Shown here: positions 7,012 through 17,188 of the stretch, piece after piece
Numbering within the stretch: position 1 is the stretch's first letter
How the letters are laid out: each line of letters starts with the position of its first letter
Assembly (NCBI RefSeq): GCF_900116685.1
Contig: NZ_FPBL01000004.1
Coordinates: forward strand, 155,975-219,974
Length of the DNA stretch: 64,000 nucleotides
Source: Nitrosomonas eutropha
GTDB taxonomy: Bacteria; Pseudomonadota; Gammaproteobacteria; Burkholderiales; Nitrosomonadaceae
Direction of reading: 5' to 3'
The notes under the pieces: generated by a model
Seen by the model: only the letters and a program-made list of their open reading frames with translations
Told to the model about the DNA's origin: nothing
Databases searched by the model: none
Translations under genes and position numbers: made by a program

Positions 7012-8565
7012 TTATTTCAGTTGTTTGTGCAGTAGCCCGGTTGATATTGGCAGTGGTACATCGGCATCGTCGGCTAGCCAGCCTCCGCCCAGCGCCTTGT
7101 AAAGCTGGACGACAGAAACCAGATGCAAATGGCGAGCGATCACAAGTGCGGATTCGGCATCAAATAATTTGCGCTTTGTAAGTAACACGTCAACGTAACT
7201 TGTAATTCCTCCCTGATAGCGCAGATTTGCTATCTGTAAAGCCGAACTTAATGCTTCAACCTGTTTCTGCTTGGCTTTGTACTGATCATTTGCTGTTCGA
7301 ATGGCTGCCAGTGCATCTTCAACTTCCTTGAACGCTACCAGGATGGTTTGTTCGTACTGTGCCAGTGCCTGTTTTGCCTGTGCTTCTGCAGCACGTTGTT
7401 CGTATCCGAGTGTTTGTGCATTCAGCAGCGGTCCCGCAAGCCCGAATCCAGCAACGCCAAATTTACTGTCAGAATCCAGCAGACTCGCCAGTGCCGGGCT
7501 GGAAAATCCAAAAAATCCTGTTAGCGTTATTCTGGGGAAGCGTGTGGCCTTGGCGACTCCAATTCTGGCAATAGCTGCTTTCAGCGTTTGTTCTGCCTGC
7601 AAAATATCAGGGCGCCGTTGCAGTAATTCGGAAGGCAGGCCAGGTGGTATATCGGGAGGGGTGGATTGCCCACTCAGTGAGTATCCTCGTACTACTGGCG
7701 CGGGAGTTCTGCCTGCCAGTACGCTAAGCTCATTTTCCTTTTGTGCAATCTGTCTTTCCAGTTCTGCCACTTGGGCAGCGGCTGCAGCACGCTCTGCTTC
7801 AAACTGATCCAGATCAAGCCGGGTAGCCAGCCCACCTTCCAGTTGCGCACTGGAGATGACGACAGACTCCTCCCACGAAGTTAATGCGCGGTGGGCAATT
7901 TTCAGTTGCGTATCAAACTGTAAAAGATCGAAATAGGATTGTGCCACCGAGCTTACTAACGTCAGAACAACAGCCCGGCGATTTTCTTCGCGTGCCAGCA
8001 GATCCGCCCGGGCGGCCTCGTTAGAGCGGCGGATTCTGCCCCAGATATCCAATTCCCAGTTCAGAATGGATTGACCAAAATAGTTATAGGGCGTCGGAAA
8101 TCCTTTGCGACTGAATCCTCCCAAGGTCTCTATCGGCGCATTACCTTCGATGCTGATGTTCGGAATGAAGTCCATCTGTGTAATACCCAAGCGAGCCTGA
8201 AGTTCTTCAACACTGGCTGCCGCTTGTTTGAGATCTTTGTTTTCAGTCAAGGCCTGATCAATCAGCAATTGTAGCTTCTCATCCCGGAGCAGCTCCCACC
8301 AGGGAAGATTGGCAATGGATCGCCCCTCTGTTTGAGACAGACGAAATTTTTCTGTGGTATCGATCTGAGGGCGTGAATAGTCAGGGCCCATGGCGCAAGA
8401 TGTTATTAACAGGCTCGAACATAACAGCAGAACGGGTGTTTGACGACGATCCGACCTGGCTGAAATAAGCCTTCTATTTTTGAAATAAGATATTGCGGTT
8501 AATCGAGGCAGTATAGATGTAACGATTCCAATTATATGGAGATGGAAATTTAAGTGTGGCGACAT
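7012..8565 (-). CDS. outer membrane efflux lipoprotein (NodT/OprM family)
   Basis: This 517-residue protein has the TolC/OprM architecture. It opens with a lipoprotein signal ending LLITSC, then AMGPDYSRP, the usual first residues of mature NodT-type channels. Two outer membrane factor repeats follow, with characteristic motifs NWELDIWGRIRRSNEAARAD and GLPSELLQRRPDILQAE. It would form the trimeric exit duct for the adaptor and pump encoded downstream. The lipobox Cys is at residue 57, so about 40 residues precede the signal peptide. The true start may be later, although AAAAAGG lies about 8 bases before the ATG at 8565 and no better in-frame ATG exists. It is probably the first gene of the operon. 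Confidence 0.92.
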   Translation of the reverse strand: MSPHLNFHLHIIGIVTSILPRLTAISYFKNRRLISARSDRRQTPVLLLCSSLLITSCAMGPDYSRPQIDTTEKFRLSQTEGRSIANLPWWELLRDEKLQLLIDQALTENKDLKQAAASVEELQARLGITQMDFIPNISIEGNAPIETLGGFSRKGFPTPYNYFGQSILNWELDIWGRIRRSNEAARADLLAREENRRAVVLTLVSSVAQSYFDLLQFDTQLKIAHRALTSWEESVVISSAQLEGGLATRLDLDQFEAERAAAAAQVAELERQIAQKENELSVLAGRTPAPVVRGYSLSGQSTPPDIPPGLPSELLQRRPDILQAEQTLKAAIARIGVAKATRFPRITLTGFFGFSSPALASLLDSDSKFGVAGFGLAGPLLNAQTLGYEQRAAEAQAKQALAQYEQTILVAFKEVEDALAAIRTANDQYKAKQKQVEALSSALQIANLRYQGGITSYVDVLLTKRKLFDAESALVIARHLHLVSVVQLYKALGGGWLADDADVPLPISTGLLHKQLK

Positions 8566-9124
8566 GCCATTACCTTTTTAAACCTTGAATGTATAAAAAT
8601 TTATTATGCCCTGATTTTCTACGTTTGGCTAAAATTCAACTGGGTTGTGAATAAACAAGTCTGTTGAAGAGGTGGTTGATACTTGCTTGGAACCTGTTCA
8701 ATATCTCACTGAAGGGCGCATTGCGGCGTTGAAATTGAACTCAAAATGCTCACATACTTCAAGTATGCTGCTTTTTCGTTCAATTTTGCCTTGCACTGTA
8801 TCCCTTGATCGAGACCTTGAACAGGTTCTTACACAGATACCACTTATGTGGTCGATAAAATTGATGACAAGGCAAATATTCATACCTTATTCCTGTGATA
8901 TGGACAGAAAAAAACCTGATGTGCCTTTTATTCGGGTGCATGCAGCGAAATCTGTTGCAAGCCTTCTCCCACACTGGTACTGGTACAAGCCAGTCAGATT
9001 AATGAATTTGAAAAATGAGGAAGATTTCTCCGGAGATGCTATTTCTCGATTGAAACAAGCATGATTTCCGGAGAACATTCCGAAGTAGAGATAAATTATG
9101 ATTTATTAAACGGATAACACCAAC
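8566..9124. other. 559-bp intergenic stretch between the efflux operon and pnp
   Basis: It holds the 139-bp palindrome described separately. A 130-codon rightward frame (8672-9064) runs through the palindrome, has no ribosome binding site and resembles no family, so it is not called. The control region of the efflux operon must lie in the part next to 8566. A confident -35/-10 pair was not found; CATAAT occurs but the -35 spacing is poor. Confidence 0.5.
8690..8828. repeat. 139-bp imperfect palindromic element
   Basis: The outer arms GAACCTGTTCAA (8690-8701) and TTGAACAGGTTC (8817-8828) are perfect inverted repeats. The complementarity continues inward with mismatches through TTGAAATTGAAC/GTTCAATTTTG. 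It ends at a central CATACTT-C-AAGTATG palindrome (8753-8767). The whole unit can fold into one long hairpin. It encodes nothing recognisable. Such elements are usually dispersed non-coding repeats (REP/MITE-like). No second copy was seen in this window. Confidence 0.75.
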
Positions 9125-11242
9125 TTACTTTTCACCGCTTTCAGGAGTGGCTGTTGCTTCTGTGCTGGCTGCCTTCATGCTAAGCCGCAGCCGACCTTTC
9201 TCATCTGCCTCCAGCACCTTGACACGAATAATCTGGCCTTCCTTGAGGTGGTCAGCAACGCTTTCGACTCGTTCATTGGCAATTTGCGAGATATGGAGCA
9301 AACCGTCTTTTCCAGGAAGAATGCTGACAATGGCACCGAAATCAAGCAATTTGAGTACTGTTCCCTCATAAATCTTGCCAACCTCAACATCAGCAGTAAT
9401 ATTTTCGATACGCCTTTTTGCCTGTTCACCACCTTCATTGCTGATACTGGCAATTGTCACAGAGCCATCATCAGAGATATCGATAGTGGTTCCGGTTTCC
9501 TCGGTCAGCGCGCGAATAACTGCTCCACCTTTACCGATCACATCACGTATTTTTTCAGGATTAATTTTGAATTTAATAATACGTGGTGCGTGAACCGATA
9601 CGCTATCTCTCGCTATTGGGAGAGATTGTTTCATGATATCCAGAATATGGAGTCGCCCTTCTTTTGCTTGAAGTAAGGCTACCTGCATAATTTCTTTCGT
9701 GATTCCCTGGATCTTTATATCCATTTGTAATGCAGTGATACCTTCTTCAGTCCCTGCGACCTTAAAATCCATATCACCCAGGTGATCTTCGTCACCAAGG
9801 ATATCAGTCAGTACGGCAAAGCGATTACCTTCCTTGATTAGCCCCATGGCGATGCCAGCGACATGAGCTTTCAGGGGAGCTCCTGCATCCATCAGTGCAA
9901 GACAACCTCCGCAGACAGAAGCCATCGAACTTGAACCATTTGATTCTGTAACTTCAGAGACTACCCGCATCGCATAACCGAATTCTTCCACTGGAGGGAG
10001 GACAGCGAGCAGAGCACGCTTGGCCAATCGTCCGTGGCCAATTTCACGCCGCTTGGGTGATCCCACTCTTCCGGTTTCACCCGTGGCAAAAGGAGGCATG
10101 TTGTAATGCAGCATGAAACGTTCGGAATAATCCCCTTGGAGTGCATCAATTTTCTGCTCGTCCCGGGCAGTTCCCAATGTGGTTACTACCAGAGCCTGCG
10201 TCTCACCCCGTGTAAACAGTGCTGAACCATGAGTACGCGGTAATACGCCATGACGAATGGTAATTGGTCGAACTGTACGTGTTCCGCGGCCATCAATGCG
10301 GGATTCCCCATCAAGGATGCTGTTACGCACAATTTTGGCTTCAAGCGCAAAACCGATTTCCTTGATCGCTTGCTCACTGGGACCTTCCTCGGTACCTGCT
10401 TTCAATTCGGTAAATACACGTTGCCAGATTTCACTAATTGCTTCTGTTCTGATCGATTTTTGTTTCAGCCGGAATGCATCGCGCAAATCTGCTTCAGCCA
10501 GTTGAGTAATTTTTTCAATCAGTGAAAGATCTTTTTCTGCTGGCTCCCAATCCCATGCGGTTACACCAGTCTCATCAGCCAGTTCATTGATCATGTTGAT
10601 CACCTGCTGCATTTGATCATGGCCATAGGTTACTGCCCCAAGCATGACATCTTCGGAGAGTTCATTAGCTTCTGACTCAACCATCAGCACAGCTTTCTGG
10701 GTGCCTGCCACTACGAGATTGAGCTGCGATTTATTGAGCTGGGTAGTGGTCGGGTTAAGGACGTATTCGTTGTCAATATAACCTACGCGTGCTGCACCGA
10801 TAGGCCCATCAAAGGGGATGCCGGAGAGTATCAGTGCTGCAGATGCACCGATCGTTGCAGGAATATCAGCATCGATTTCAGCGTCTGATGACAATACCAT
10901 TGCGATGACTTGTACTTCATTGTAAAAACCATCGGGGAAGAGCGGACGTATCGGCCGATCAATCAGCCGGGATGTTAGTATTTCCTTTTCAGAAGGGCGA
11001 CCTTCACGTTTAAAGAAGCTTCCTGGAATGCGCCCGGCGGAATAAAATTTTTCCTGATAGTCAACTGTGAGCGGGAAAAAATCCTGTCCAGGTTTGGTTT
11101 TTTTATCTCCTACTACTGTAACCAGCACAACTGTGTCATCCATGGAAACCATGACAGCGCCATGTGCCTGTTTCGCAATTTCTCCAGTTTCAATGGTGAG
11201 CGTATGGCTTCCGTAAGTTATGCTTTTTTTTATCGGTTTCAA
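9125..11242 (-). CDS. pnp: polyribonucleotide nucleotidyltransferase (PNPase)
   Basis: This 705-residue phosphorolytic 3'-5' exoribonuclease works in mRNA decay and small-RNA turnover, usually as a trimer. It has two RNase PH domains (about residues 1-210 and 310-540) joined by an alpha-helical linker. A KH domain with [15 protein letters not shown] and a C-terminal S1 domain ([19 protein letters not shown]) follow. The [20 protein letters not shown] and [20 protein letters not shown] segments are family signatures. It lies downstream of rpsO in the same direction, the order in which the two are co-transcribed in many proteobacteria. The 177-bp gap has room for the usual processing hairpin. 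A GCAGATGA/TCGTCTGC pairing near 11336-11363 is a weak candidate. Confidence 0.97.
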   Translation of the reverse strand: MKPIKKSITYGSHTLTIETGEIAKQAHGAVMVSMDDTVVLVTVVGDKKTKPGQDFFPLTVDYQEKFYSAGRIPGSFFKREGRPSEKEILTSRLIDRPIRPLFPDGFYNEVQVIAMVLSSDAEIDADIPATIGASAALILSGIPFDGPIGAARVGYIDNEYVLNPTTTQLNKSQLNLVVAGTQKAVLMVESEANELSEDVMLGAVTYGHDQMQQVINMINELADETGVTAWDWEPAEKDLSLIEKITQLAEADLRDAFRLKQKSIRTEAISEIWQRVFTELKAGTEEGPSEQAIKEIGFALEAKIVRNSILDGESRIDGRGTRTVRPITIRHGVLPRTHGSALFTRGETQALVVTTLGTARDEQKIDALQGDYSERFMLHYNMPPFATGETGRVGSPKRREIGHGRLAKRALLAVLPPVEEFGYAMRVVSEVTESNGSSSMASVCGGCLALMDAGAPLKAHVAGIAMGLIKEGNRFAVLTDILGDEDHLGDMDFKVAGTEEGITALQMDIKIQGITKEIMQVALLQAKEGRLHILDIMKQSLPIARDSVSVHAPRIIKFKINPEKIRDVIGKGGAVIRALTEETGTTIDISDDGSVTIASISNEGGEQAKRRIENITADVEVGKIYEGTVLKLLDFGAIVSILPGKDGLLHISQIANERVESVADHLKEGQIIRVKVLEADEKGRLRLSMKAASTEATATPESGEK

Positions 11243-11419
11243 TTAATAATCCTTCTTTGATCAGATCATGCCCAAGATTGACTGCAAAATTGTATTTAAG
11301 TGCAAATCGATCATGGTTATCCGGTTTAGAGTGCAGACGACTGACCAGATTCATCTGCAGCTTTGCAATCATCTGCGATAATTTGTGGAGTGCAGTACGA
11401 TTAACTACCACATGATTTT

Positions 11420-11689
11420 TTATTTTCTTAAACCCAGGCGTTCGATCAGGATCCGGTAATTGTCACTATTTTTAGATTTCAGATAATCCAATAGTTTGCG
11501 TCGCCGACTAACCATACGCAGCAGGCCGCGACGGGAGTGGTGATCTTTGACATGTTCCTTGAAATGATCAATCAGGCTATTGATTCGTGTTGTCAGTATA
11601 GCCACCTGTACTTCTGGCGAACCGGTGTCTCCTGCTACTCTCTGATAATCCAGTATAACCTGGCTTTTTTGATCGGTTGTTACAGCCAT
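11420..11689 (-). CDS. rpsO: 30S ribosomal protein S15
   Basis: This 89-residue primary binding protein of the 16S rRNA central domain has the normal family length. The conserved segments [20 protein letters not shown] and [22 protein letters not shown] are intact, and the C-terminus [11 protein letters not shown] is typical. A purine-rich ribosome binding site (AGGAGAAAG) precedes the ATG. A plausible promoter lies about 60 bases upstream. pnp follows. Confidence 0.98.
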   Translation of the reverse strand: MAVTTDQKSQVILDYQRVAGDTGSPEVQVAILTTRINSLIDHFKEHVKDHHSRRGLLRMVSRRRKLLDYLKSKNSDNYRILIERLGLRK

Positions 11690-11746
11690 TTACTTTCTCC
11701 TGCTTGATAATTAATCCATATACTTAACCAGCCACAATTTTACTCT

Positions 11747-11775
11747 TTAATAAATAGCTTGCCAAATAAAATCAA
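11747..11775 (-). promoter_or_regulatory. candidate sigma-70 promoter of rpsO-pnp
   Basis: Read leftward, TTGATT (11775-11770) and TATTAA (11752-11747) are separated by exactly 17 bases and lie about 60 bases before the rpsO start. Each box matches consensus at four of six positions. Confidence 0.4.
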
Positions 11776-11984
11776 GGTATTGGAAGCAATTGTGTTTTAT
11801 TATTCACCAGATTTCTATCTCTATTAAGTAATATCCTGAATCCATACTCGTCTGCTATTGATGAATCACAATTTATTAAATTTTTGTGGATGCATGTATT
11901 GCAGTTTTTTATCCAGTTGATCGCACTTCGCTTGGAAAGCAGTTATTTATTTGGAGCGTGACAGCTGGAAACACTTAACACTTA

Positions 11985-13364
11985 TCATTTTCCAATACAA
12001 AAACTGGAAAAAATTTCACCCAGTAGATCATCACTTGTGAATTCGCCAGTAATAGATGACAGGGCTTGTTGCGCAAGGCGAAGTTCTTCAGCAAGTATTT
12101 CCAGCTGATTTGTAGTATGCAACCAGGCTTTTGCTCTTTCCAGCAATTTTTTTGTGTGCAGCAATGCTTGCAAATGCCGCTGGCGAGCCATGTAAGCACC
12201 TTCTCCAGCAATGTTGGTCTGCCAGCCGACAGTTTTAAGTAGTGCTGTCTGTAGCAGCGCTATGCCTTCACCACTTTTTACTGAAAGATAGATAACTGTT
12301 CCTGAAGTATCTTCTTCTATACGAGAGAGCTGTCCGGATAAATCAATTTTGTTGTGTACAATCAATACAGGCAGTTTTTCCGACAAATGAGCCAGTACAG
12401 AGCGATCTTCCTTGGTCACGCCATAACGGCTGTCAACCAATAGTAATACCAGATCGGCCTGTTCAATTGCAGCGTAGGTACGGGCAATTCCCTGTTGCTC
12501 AACGATGTCGTTGGTTTCTCTCAATCCTGCGGTGTCAATTAAATGCAGTGGTATTCCTTCAATTTCGATCGATTGCCGAATGGTATCCCTTGTTGTACCG
12601 GGTATTTCGGTGACGATAGCTATCTCATCTCCAGCAAGTCGGTTCAGTAAACTGGATTTACCCACATTGGGTTGGCCTGCCAGTACGATTTTGATTCCTT
12701 CCTGTAATAAATTTCCCCGACGGGATGCGGTCAATACTTGTTCCAGTTTTATCTGGATTGAGGCCAGCTGTTCTGCGGCATGAGCGGACTGGAGAAAATC
12801 AATCTCTTCTTCCGGGAAATCAAGCGTTGCTTCGACTAGCACACGCAAATCAATCAGCGCGCTTACAAGCTGATGAATCGTCGATGAGAATTCCCCATGT
12901 AGTGAGCGCACAGCACAACGTACGGCATTGGCAGTGCTGGCTTCTATCAGGTCGGCTACTCCTTCAGCTTGTGCAAGGTCAAGCTTTTCGTTGAGAAACG
13001 CGCGTAGTGTAAATTCACCCGGTTCCGCCAGGCGAGCACCCAGTTGAAGGCAGTGAGCCAACAGCAGGTTCATCACAGCGGGGCCGCCATGTCCGTGCAG
13101 CTCCAGTACATCTTCTCCAGTATAGGAGTTGGGAGAAGGGAAATACAGCGCGATTCCCTGATCAATGACTTGATTGTTTTGATCAAGAAAGTTGAATAAA
13201 CCGGCATGACGCGGATCAGGAAGCTTGCCCAGGATTGTCTGGGCAAGCTGTTTTAGATCTGTCCCTGAAATCCGGACTATTCCAATGCCGCCACGGCCAG
13301 GTGGTGTGGCGATTGCTGCGATGGTGCCATTGTTCTTCACCTGGAGAATGACAAGGTGTTGCAT
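11985..13364 (-). CDS. mnmE: tRNA modification GTPase MnmE
   Basis: This 459-residue GTPase works with MnmG to form the 5-carboxymethylaminomethyl group on wobble uridine 34 of certain tRNAs. The N-terminal tetrahydrofolate-binding domain begins [21 protein letters not shown] helical domain holds the inserted G domain with [15 protein letters not shown] (Walker A), DTAGLRET and HNKID. The C-terminus ends FCIGK, with the catalytic Cys motif intact. The ATG at 13364 has AAGAAGG only one base upstream, so the true start could be the GTG eight codons later (13340), which would match the usual short N-terminus. It lies downstream of yidC, as in many proteobacteria. Confidence 0.97.
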   Translation of the reverse strand: MQHLVILQVKNNGTIAAIATPPGRGGIGIVRISGTDLKQLAQTILGKLPDPRHAGLFNFLDQNNQVIDQGIALYFPSPNSYTGEDVLELHGHGGPAVMNLLLAHCLQLGARLAEPGEFTLRAFLNEKLDLAQAEGVADLIEASTANAVRCAVRSLHGEFSSTIHQLVSALIDLRVLVEATLDFPEEEIDFLQSAHAAEQLASIQIKLEQVLTASRRGNLLQEGIKIVLAGQPNVGKSSLLNRLAGDEIAIVTEIPGTTRDTIRQSIEIEGIPLHLIDTAGLRETNDIVEQQGIARTYAAIEQADLVLLLVDSRYGVTKEDRSVLAHLSEKLPVLIVHNKIDLSGQLSRIEEDTSGTVIYLSVKSGEGIALLQTALLKTVGWQTNIAGEGAYMARQRHLQALLHTKKLLERAKAWLHTTNQLEILAEELRLAQQALSSITGEFTSDDLLGEIFSSFCIGK

Positions 13365-13410
13365 ACCTTCTTTATCAAAAGGGATGCAGAGCAGTTAAAG
13401 TTATAAATGT

Positions 13411-15252
13411 TTATTTCTTTCTCGTTCTTTTGTACATTCTTCTCGGATTGTTGACGGGTTTTTTAGGGCTATCAGCCGGGCTGCTGGCAGATGCTTCTGT
13501 ATTTTCCGAATCGCTAGTCACCTGGTTGCTGATGGGTAGTTCAGGGGCATCTTTACTAGGGGCAGTCCCGTACATTTTTGTAATCTTCCATTGCTGTGCA
13601 ATCGACAGAATATTGTTAACCAGGGAATAAAGAACAAGACCGGCCGGGAAGAAGAAGAAAATGGCACTGAAGGCAACAGGCATAATTTGCATTATTTTTG
13701 CCTGGATTGGATCGGTTGGCGTCGGATTAAGCCTGGTCTGTATAAACATAGAAATACCCAGCAGAACTGGCAGCAGGTATTTGGGATCCGGAGAAGACAA
13801 ATCAGTGATCCATAGTGCAAAAGGAGCGTAACGCAATTCTACTGCTGCAAGTATTGTCCAGTATAGTGCAATAAAAACCGGGATTTGTACCAGTATGGGA
13901 AAACACCCTCCCATCGGGTTGATTTTTTCCGTTTTGTAAAAATCCATCATCGCCTGGTGCATGCGTTGTCGATCACCCTTGTATTGATCCTGAATGCGCT
14001 TCAATTTGGGCGTTACTAGGCGCAGTCTTGCCATAGATCGGTAGCCGGCCGCAGATAGCGGAAAGAACAGCAGCTTGACGGTTATGGTCAGAAGGATGAT
14101 TGCCATTCCCCAGTTTTCTGTCCATGAGTGGTAAAAAGAAAGTAAACGGAACAATGGTTTGGCGATCATGGTCAGCCAACCGTAATCAACGGTGAGCTCC
14201 AATCCCGGAGCTAGTTCGGCAAGCCTGTCCTGTTCTTCCGGGCCTGCATAAAGTGGCATGGTGGTTGTGGCAGTTTCGCCTGCGGTGATAACTCCAGCCG
14301 GAACAATCACTCCGGCTGTATAGAGATTGTCGCTTTGTCGCTTGGCAAAATATTCGCGTGGTGTTTGTTGTGGTGGCAGCCAGGCAGTCAGGAAATAGTG
14401 TTCCAGCATGGCGATCCAGCCATTATTCGCATTGGCCGGATAATCTGTCTTGCCTTTGTCCAGGTCATCAAACGGAATTTTTTGATATTTTTCTTCGTCA
14501 GTGTAAACAGCAGCACCCAGGAAACTGCGAATCATCATGGTGTGTGCTGGTGGCGGAATGTCATCACGCAACATCTGGAAATAAGCAAATGGGCGGATTG
14601 TGGCATCGCTCTTATTTGCTATCTCGAAGCCGATGTCAATTACGTAGCTGTCACGGTGAAAAGTATAGGTCTTGATAACCTGAACTCCCTGAGTTTCGGG
14701 CGCCAGCAGGCGGATGACAACTTTATCCTCGCCGGCAGTTAGTTCGTAGTTGCGTATGCCTGATTCCACCTGATAAACCGTTTTATGGTTAGGCAAACCC
14801 TCGCCTACCAGACCGGATTGTGCGACATAGGTACGCGAAGCTTCGCTATGCAATAGAGAATAAGGTATGTTCTCGTCTTCAGAAGAAGGTTGTTGCAGTA
14901 GTTCTAGTCGCCGTAAATCGCCTCCCATCGTGTCGATTTCTGCAATTACCTTGTCGGTGACAACACGTATTTGTTCGCCTGAAGGCAGTAGGCGCGGGGT
15001 AACCGAATCGGTTGTATCTCCGTTTGAAGGTATCCCCTCCAGATCTGATCCTGTTTGTGATGCGGTGAGTTCACTACCTGGAACAGGAAGGCCATCGTTA
15101 TTTTTTGACTGTGTGACTCCGGCCGTAGAATTGGCCTGGGCTACAACGGGGGGAGGGGCATTGAACTTTTCCTGTTCTTTTACCCATGCATCCCATAAAA
15201 ACAGCAGTGATGTCGAAAAAATGATAAGCAGTACGATTTTTTTATTGTCCAT
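13411..15252 (-). CDS. yidC: membrane protein insertase YidC
   Basis: This 613-residue inner-membrane insertase and chaperone acts alone or with SecYEG. An N-terminal anchor (KKIVLLIIFSTSLLFLWDAW) precedes a large periplasmic beta-sandwich domain (about residues 85-370). The conserved five-segment core starts with NWGMAIILLTITVKLLFFPL and includes YRSMARLRLVTPKLKRIQDQY and GGCFPILVQIPVFIALYW. The C-terminal tail is basic (RRMYKRTRKK), which is usual for ribosome contact. It lies in the classic order rpmH-rnpA-yidD-yidC-mnmE. Its length is slightly above the Escherichia coli protein because of a Ser/Thr-rich tail and linker. Confidence 0.97.
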   Translation of the reverse strand: MDNKKIVLLIIFSTSLLFLWDAWVKEQEKFNAPPPVVAQANSTAGVTQSKNNDGLPVPGSELTASQTGSDLEGIPSNGDTTDSVTPRLLPSGEQIRVVTDKVIAEIDTMGGDLRRLELLQQPSSEDENIPYSLLHSEASRTYVAQSGLVGEGLPNHKTVYQVESGIRNYELTAGEDKVVIRLLAPETQGVQVIKTYTFHRDSYVIDIGFEIANKSDATIRPFAYFQMLRDDIPPPAHTMMIRSFLGAAVYTDEEKYQKIPFDDLDKGKTDYPANANNGWIAMLEHYFLTAWLPPQQTPREYFAKRQSDNLYTAGVIVPAGVITAGETATTTMPLYAGPEEQDRLAELAPGLELTVDYGWLTMIAKPLFRLLSFYHSWTENWGMAIILLTITVKLLFFPLSAAGYRSMARLRLVTPKLKRIQDQYKGDRQRMHQAMMDFYKTEKINPMGGCFPILVQIPVFIALYWTILAAVELRYAPFALWITDLSSPDPKYLLPVLLGISMFIQTRLNPTPTDPIQAKIMQIMPVAFSAIFFFFPAGLVLYSLVNNILSIAQQWKITKMYGTAPSKDAPELPISNQVTSDSENTEASASSPADSPKKPVNNPRRMYKRTRKK

Positions 15253-15344
15253 TTTTTGAAGCTCGGGGATGCGGAAAAATTTTTTAGTAAAAACGCTTTA
15301 AGAATATAATAGATAAGTTGGTTGTTATAGGCGCGTTGGCTATT

Positions 15345-15554
15345 TTATGGGATAGGATCATGACCACCCGGGTTCCAGGGATGGCAGCGCAATATCCGCC
15401 TTGTGCCCAGCCATAATCCTTTTATTAAGCCGTATTTCATCAATGCTTCCCGCATATAATTCGAGCAGGTTGGGTAAAACCTGCAGGAAGGTGGAATCAG
15501 GAGACCGATACTGTATTGGTAGAGTTTAATAAGGCCAATGATCAGTTGCTTCAT
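15345..15554 (-). CDS. yidD: membrane protein insertion efficiency factor YidD
   Basis: This 69-residue YidD family protein carries the signature [19 protein letters not shown] and the tail [18 protein letters not shown]. It is membrane-associated and helps insertion of inner-membrane proteins together with YidC. Its ATG overlaps the end of rnpA by 4 bases, which implies translational coupling. Confidence 0.95.
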   Translation of the reverse strand: MKQLIIGLIKLYQYSIGLLIPPSCRFYPTCSNYMREALMKYGLIKGLWLGTRRILRCHPWNPGGHDPIP

Positions 15555-15916
15555 AATTGCCTGGCTGCTTTATGTAACAGCGTTACGGCTTCCTGATAGA
15601 TACGCGCAGAATCTGACGTTTCCACAGAACGTCGTAGCTGCATGACGCAATCCATACCCTGAACCACTTGTTGATGCTTGCGAAATGCCTCTCTGATCAA
15701 TCGCTTGATGCGATTTCTTCTGACAGCTTTCCGTTCGATCTTTTTGGCTACGATTAAGCCGATGCGCGCATAACTACCGTTGATCGGCTTCAGCCTTATA
15801 TGCAATCGCAAAGAAAGGCTTTCGAACACAATCCGATTTCTCAGTGCAGCGCGAAACTCATCAGCTTTTCGCAGTTTGCACTGTTTGGGTAATGAGTAAA
15901 CATGCTTGGTTGTCAA
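15551..15916 (-). CDS. rnpA: ribonuclease P protein component
   Basis: This 121-residue basic protein binds the catalytic RNA of RNase P for 5' maturation of tRNAs. The RNR motif is present in the form [17 protein letters not shown]. The start is a TTG at 15916; no in-frame ATG is available near the expected N-terminus. It lies 36 bp after rpmH. The rpmH-rnpA pair is nearly universal in bacteria. Confidence 0.95.
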   Translation of the reverse strand: MTTKHVYSLPKQCKLRKADEFRAALRNRIVFESLSLRLHIRLKPINGSYARIGLIVAKKIERKAVRRNRIKRLIREAFRKHQQVVQGMDCVMQLRRSVETSDSARIYQEAVTLLHKAARQL

Positions 15917-15952
15917 AAAACAGCTCGGGCAATAAACCCAGATTTGCCCATA

Positions 15953-16087
15953 TTACACACTAAGCCTGACTCGCCCCTTTGCCCGACGTGCACGAATAAC
16001 AGCTCTGCCACCACGTGTCTTCATGCGAGCACGAAATCCATGAGTGCGTTTTCTACTGATAACGGATGGTTGGTAGGTACGTTTCAT
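15953..16087 (-). CDS. rpmH: 50S ribosomal protein L34
   Basis: A 44-codon gene on the minus strand starts at the ATG complementary to 16085-16087. Its translation, [20 protein letters not shown] followed by [19 protein letters not shown], is the canonical L34 sequence, and it ends VRLSV. It is the first gene of the rpmH-rnpA-yidD-yidC-mnmE series. Confidence 0.98.
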   Translation of the reverse strand: MKRTYQPSVISRKRTHGFRARMKTRGGRAVIRARRAKGRVRLSV

Positions 16088-16421
16088 TTTATAAAATGCC
16101 TATTTTTACTATAAAAATACGAAGAGAAGTCGGCAAATCTCTCAAACTAATGATAAAAACATTGCCGAACCAGTCCTTTCAAGGCCGAATAGTATATCTT
16201 AATCTGGTAGGTTTTCGCCACACGTGTTTTTAGTAGAGCACTACGAAAGCAAAATATAAATGGTACAACCCGACTTTTGTCCGCTGTCGGATTACAGATA
16301 ACAGATTTTAGTAATATTGCGTGACTGGGTTGGCACCTTTACACTTTGTTTTCGTGTAAATGAGGTAAGGTATCGGGTAAATTTCCGGAAGTTGATTGGG
16401 TTATAGGTATAAGGACAGATA
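16088..16421. other. 334-bp divergent intergenic region upstream of rpmH
   Basis: It must carry promoters for rpmH (leftward) and for the DUF5658 gene (rightward), but no convincing -35/-10 pair was seen. dnaA and the origin often flank rpmH, yet no DnaA boxes (TTATCCACA-like) or AT-rich 13-mers were found and dnaA is absent. A TTTACAC-N9-GTGTAAA inverted repeat lies at 16338-16360, and a CCGAC/GTCGG repeat at 16270-16290. Confidence 0.5.
16338..16360. promoter_or_regulatory. 7-bp inverted repeat TTTACAC-N9-GTGTAAA, possible operator
   Basis: A perfect 7-bp inverted repeat ends about 60 bases before the DUF5658 start. No T tract follows, so an operator fits better than a terminator. The regulator is unknown. 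Confidence 0.3.
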
Positions 16422-16886
16422 ATGACGACGGATCAATTAATAACAGATCAGCGGTTGTGGGAAAGGCGGGCTGAGATTTCGTTTGTGTGTCCCTATCAGT
16501 TGGGAATAAAACCGGGCAGGCGGGTTGCGCAGCGGCGCTCCGATCATGGTGCGGCTTATGTTGATCAATATGGATGGCGTCTTGCGGTCTGTGTTCTTGC
16601 TATCGTGTTATTCAGTGCAACAGATGCCTTCTTGACGATGAATATATTGTCTGGAGGTGGTACAGAACTTAACCATTTTATGGCGATCCTGATTGAGGAA
16701 GGCGTGCAGAAATTTGTTTTCGCTAAACTGGCGCTTACCTCCCTGGCGGTGATTATGTTGACCATACATCATGAAGTACGGCTTTGTGCCGGAATTCTCT
16801 GCCGTCACCTTCTTTATATATTTTTATCGGGTTATGCTTGCTTGATCAGTTATGAATTAATGTTATTGCAGCTTATTGGTAGGTGA
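16422..16886 (+). CDS. DUF5658-like small membrane protein
   Basis: This 154-residue protein has about 50 polar, basic residues followed by three probable membrane segments. The arrangement DAFLTMNILSGGGTELNHFM followed by FVFAKLAL fits DUF5658, whose members show a D-x4-T...G...E-x-N pattern in the first hairpin. The function is unknown. AAGGA lies about 7 bases before the ATG. It ends 7 bp before the next small membrane protein gene, so the two are probably co-transcribed. Confidence 0.7.
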   Translation: MTTDQLITDQRLWERRAEISFVCPYQLGIKPGRRVAQRRSDHGAAYVDQYGWRLAVCVLAIVLFSATDAFLTMNILSGGGTELNHFMAILIEEGVQKFVFAKLALTSLAVIMLTIHHEVRLCAGILCRHLLYIFLSGYACLISYELMLLQLIGR

Positions 16887-16893
16887 TTTTTAT

Positions 16894-17109
16894 ATGGAAC
16901 CGATTGTACGATGGCTCATGGTCACCGGGATCGTCTTGCTTGTTATCGGAGCAGTGTTACATCTGGCACCTTGGTTATTTAATTGGTTCGGAAAGCTGCC
17001 AGGAGATATCCATATTGAAACCCGGCACAGTAAAGTATTCATACCCATTACTTCCATGCTGATTGTCAGCATCGTTCTGAGTGTAATTATCAATCTGTTC
17101 AAGAAATGA
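16894..17109 (+). CDS. DUF2905 family small membrane protein
   Basis: This 71-residue protein has two membrane segments (about residues 5-27 and 48-67). The loop WFGKLPGDIHIETRHSKVFIPI is the DUF2905 signature. The function is unknown. The ATG at 16894 is chosen because AGGTG lies 8 bases upstream; a longer version would begin inside the preceding gene. Confidence 0.9.
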   Translation: MEPIVRWLMVTGIVLLVIGAVLHLAPWLFNWFGKLPGDIHIETRHSKVFIPITSMLIVSIVLSVIINLFKK

Positions 17110-17188
17110 GTATTTCTGTAAATCTGCCATCTGCCAGGGTTTGGCTGATCTTATCGGTGCTGTATATTTAGATAAATCAGGGTTATTC

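Noticed and set aside
8672..9064. 130-codon frame between the RND operon and pnp
   Set aside because: Its first part is the palindromic repeat read in frame, there is no ribosome binding site, and the sequence resembles no protein family.
11190..11411. 73-codon leftward frame between rpsO and pnp
   Set aside because: It runs into the pnp start, has no ribosome binding site and low-complexity composition; this gap normally holds only RNA processing signals.
16230..16262. Similarity to the end of the MITE-like element (TAGAGCA followed by GCAAAATATAAA)
   Set aside because: Only two short words match and no terminal inverted repeat is present; chance cannot be excluded.
16088..16421. Replication origin next to rpmH
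   Set aside because: No DnaA boxes and no dnaA or dnaN gene; only the rpmH side of the usual origin neighbourhood is present.
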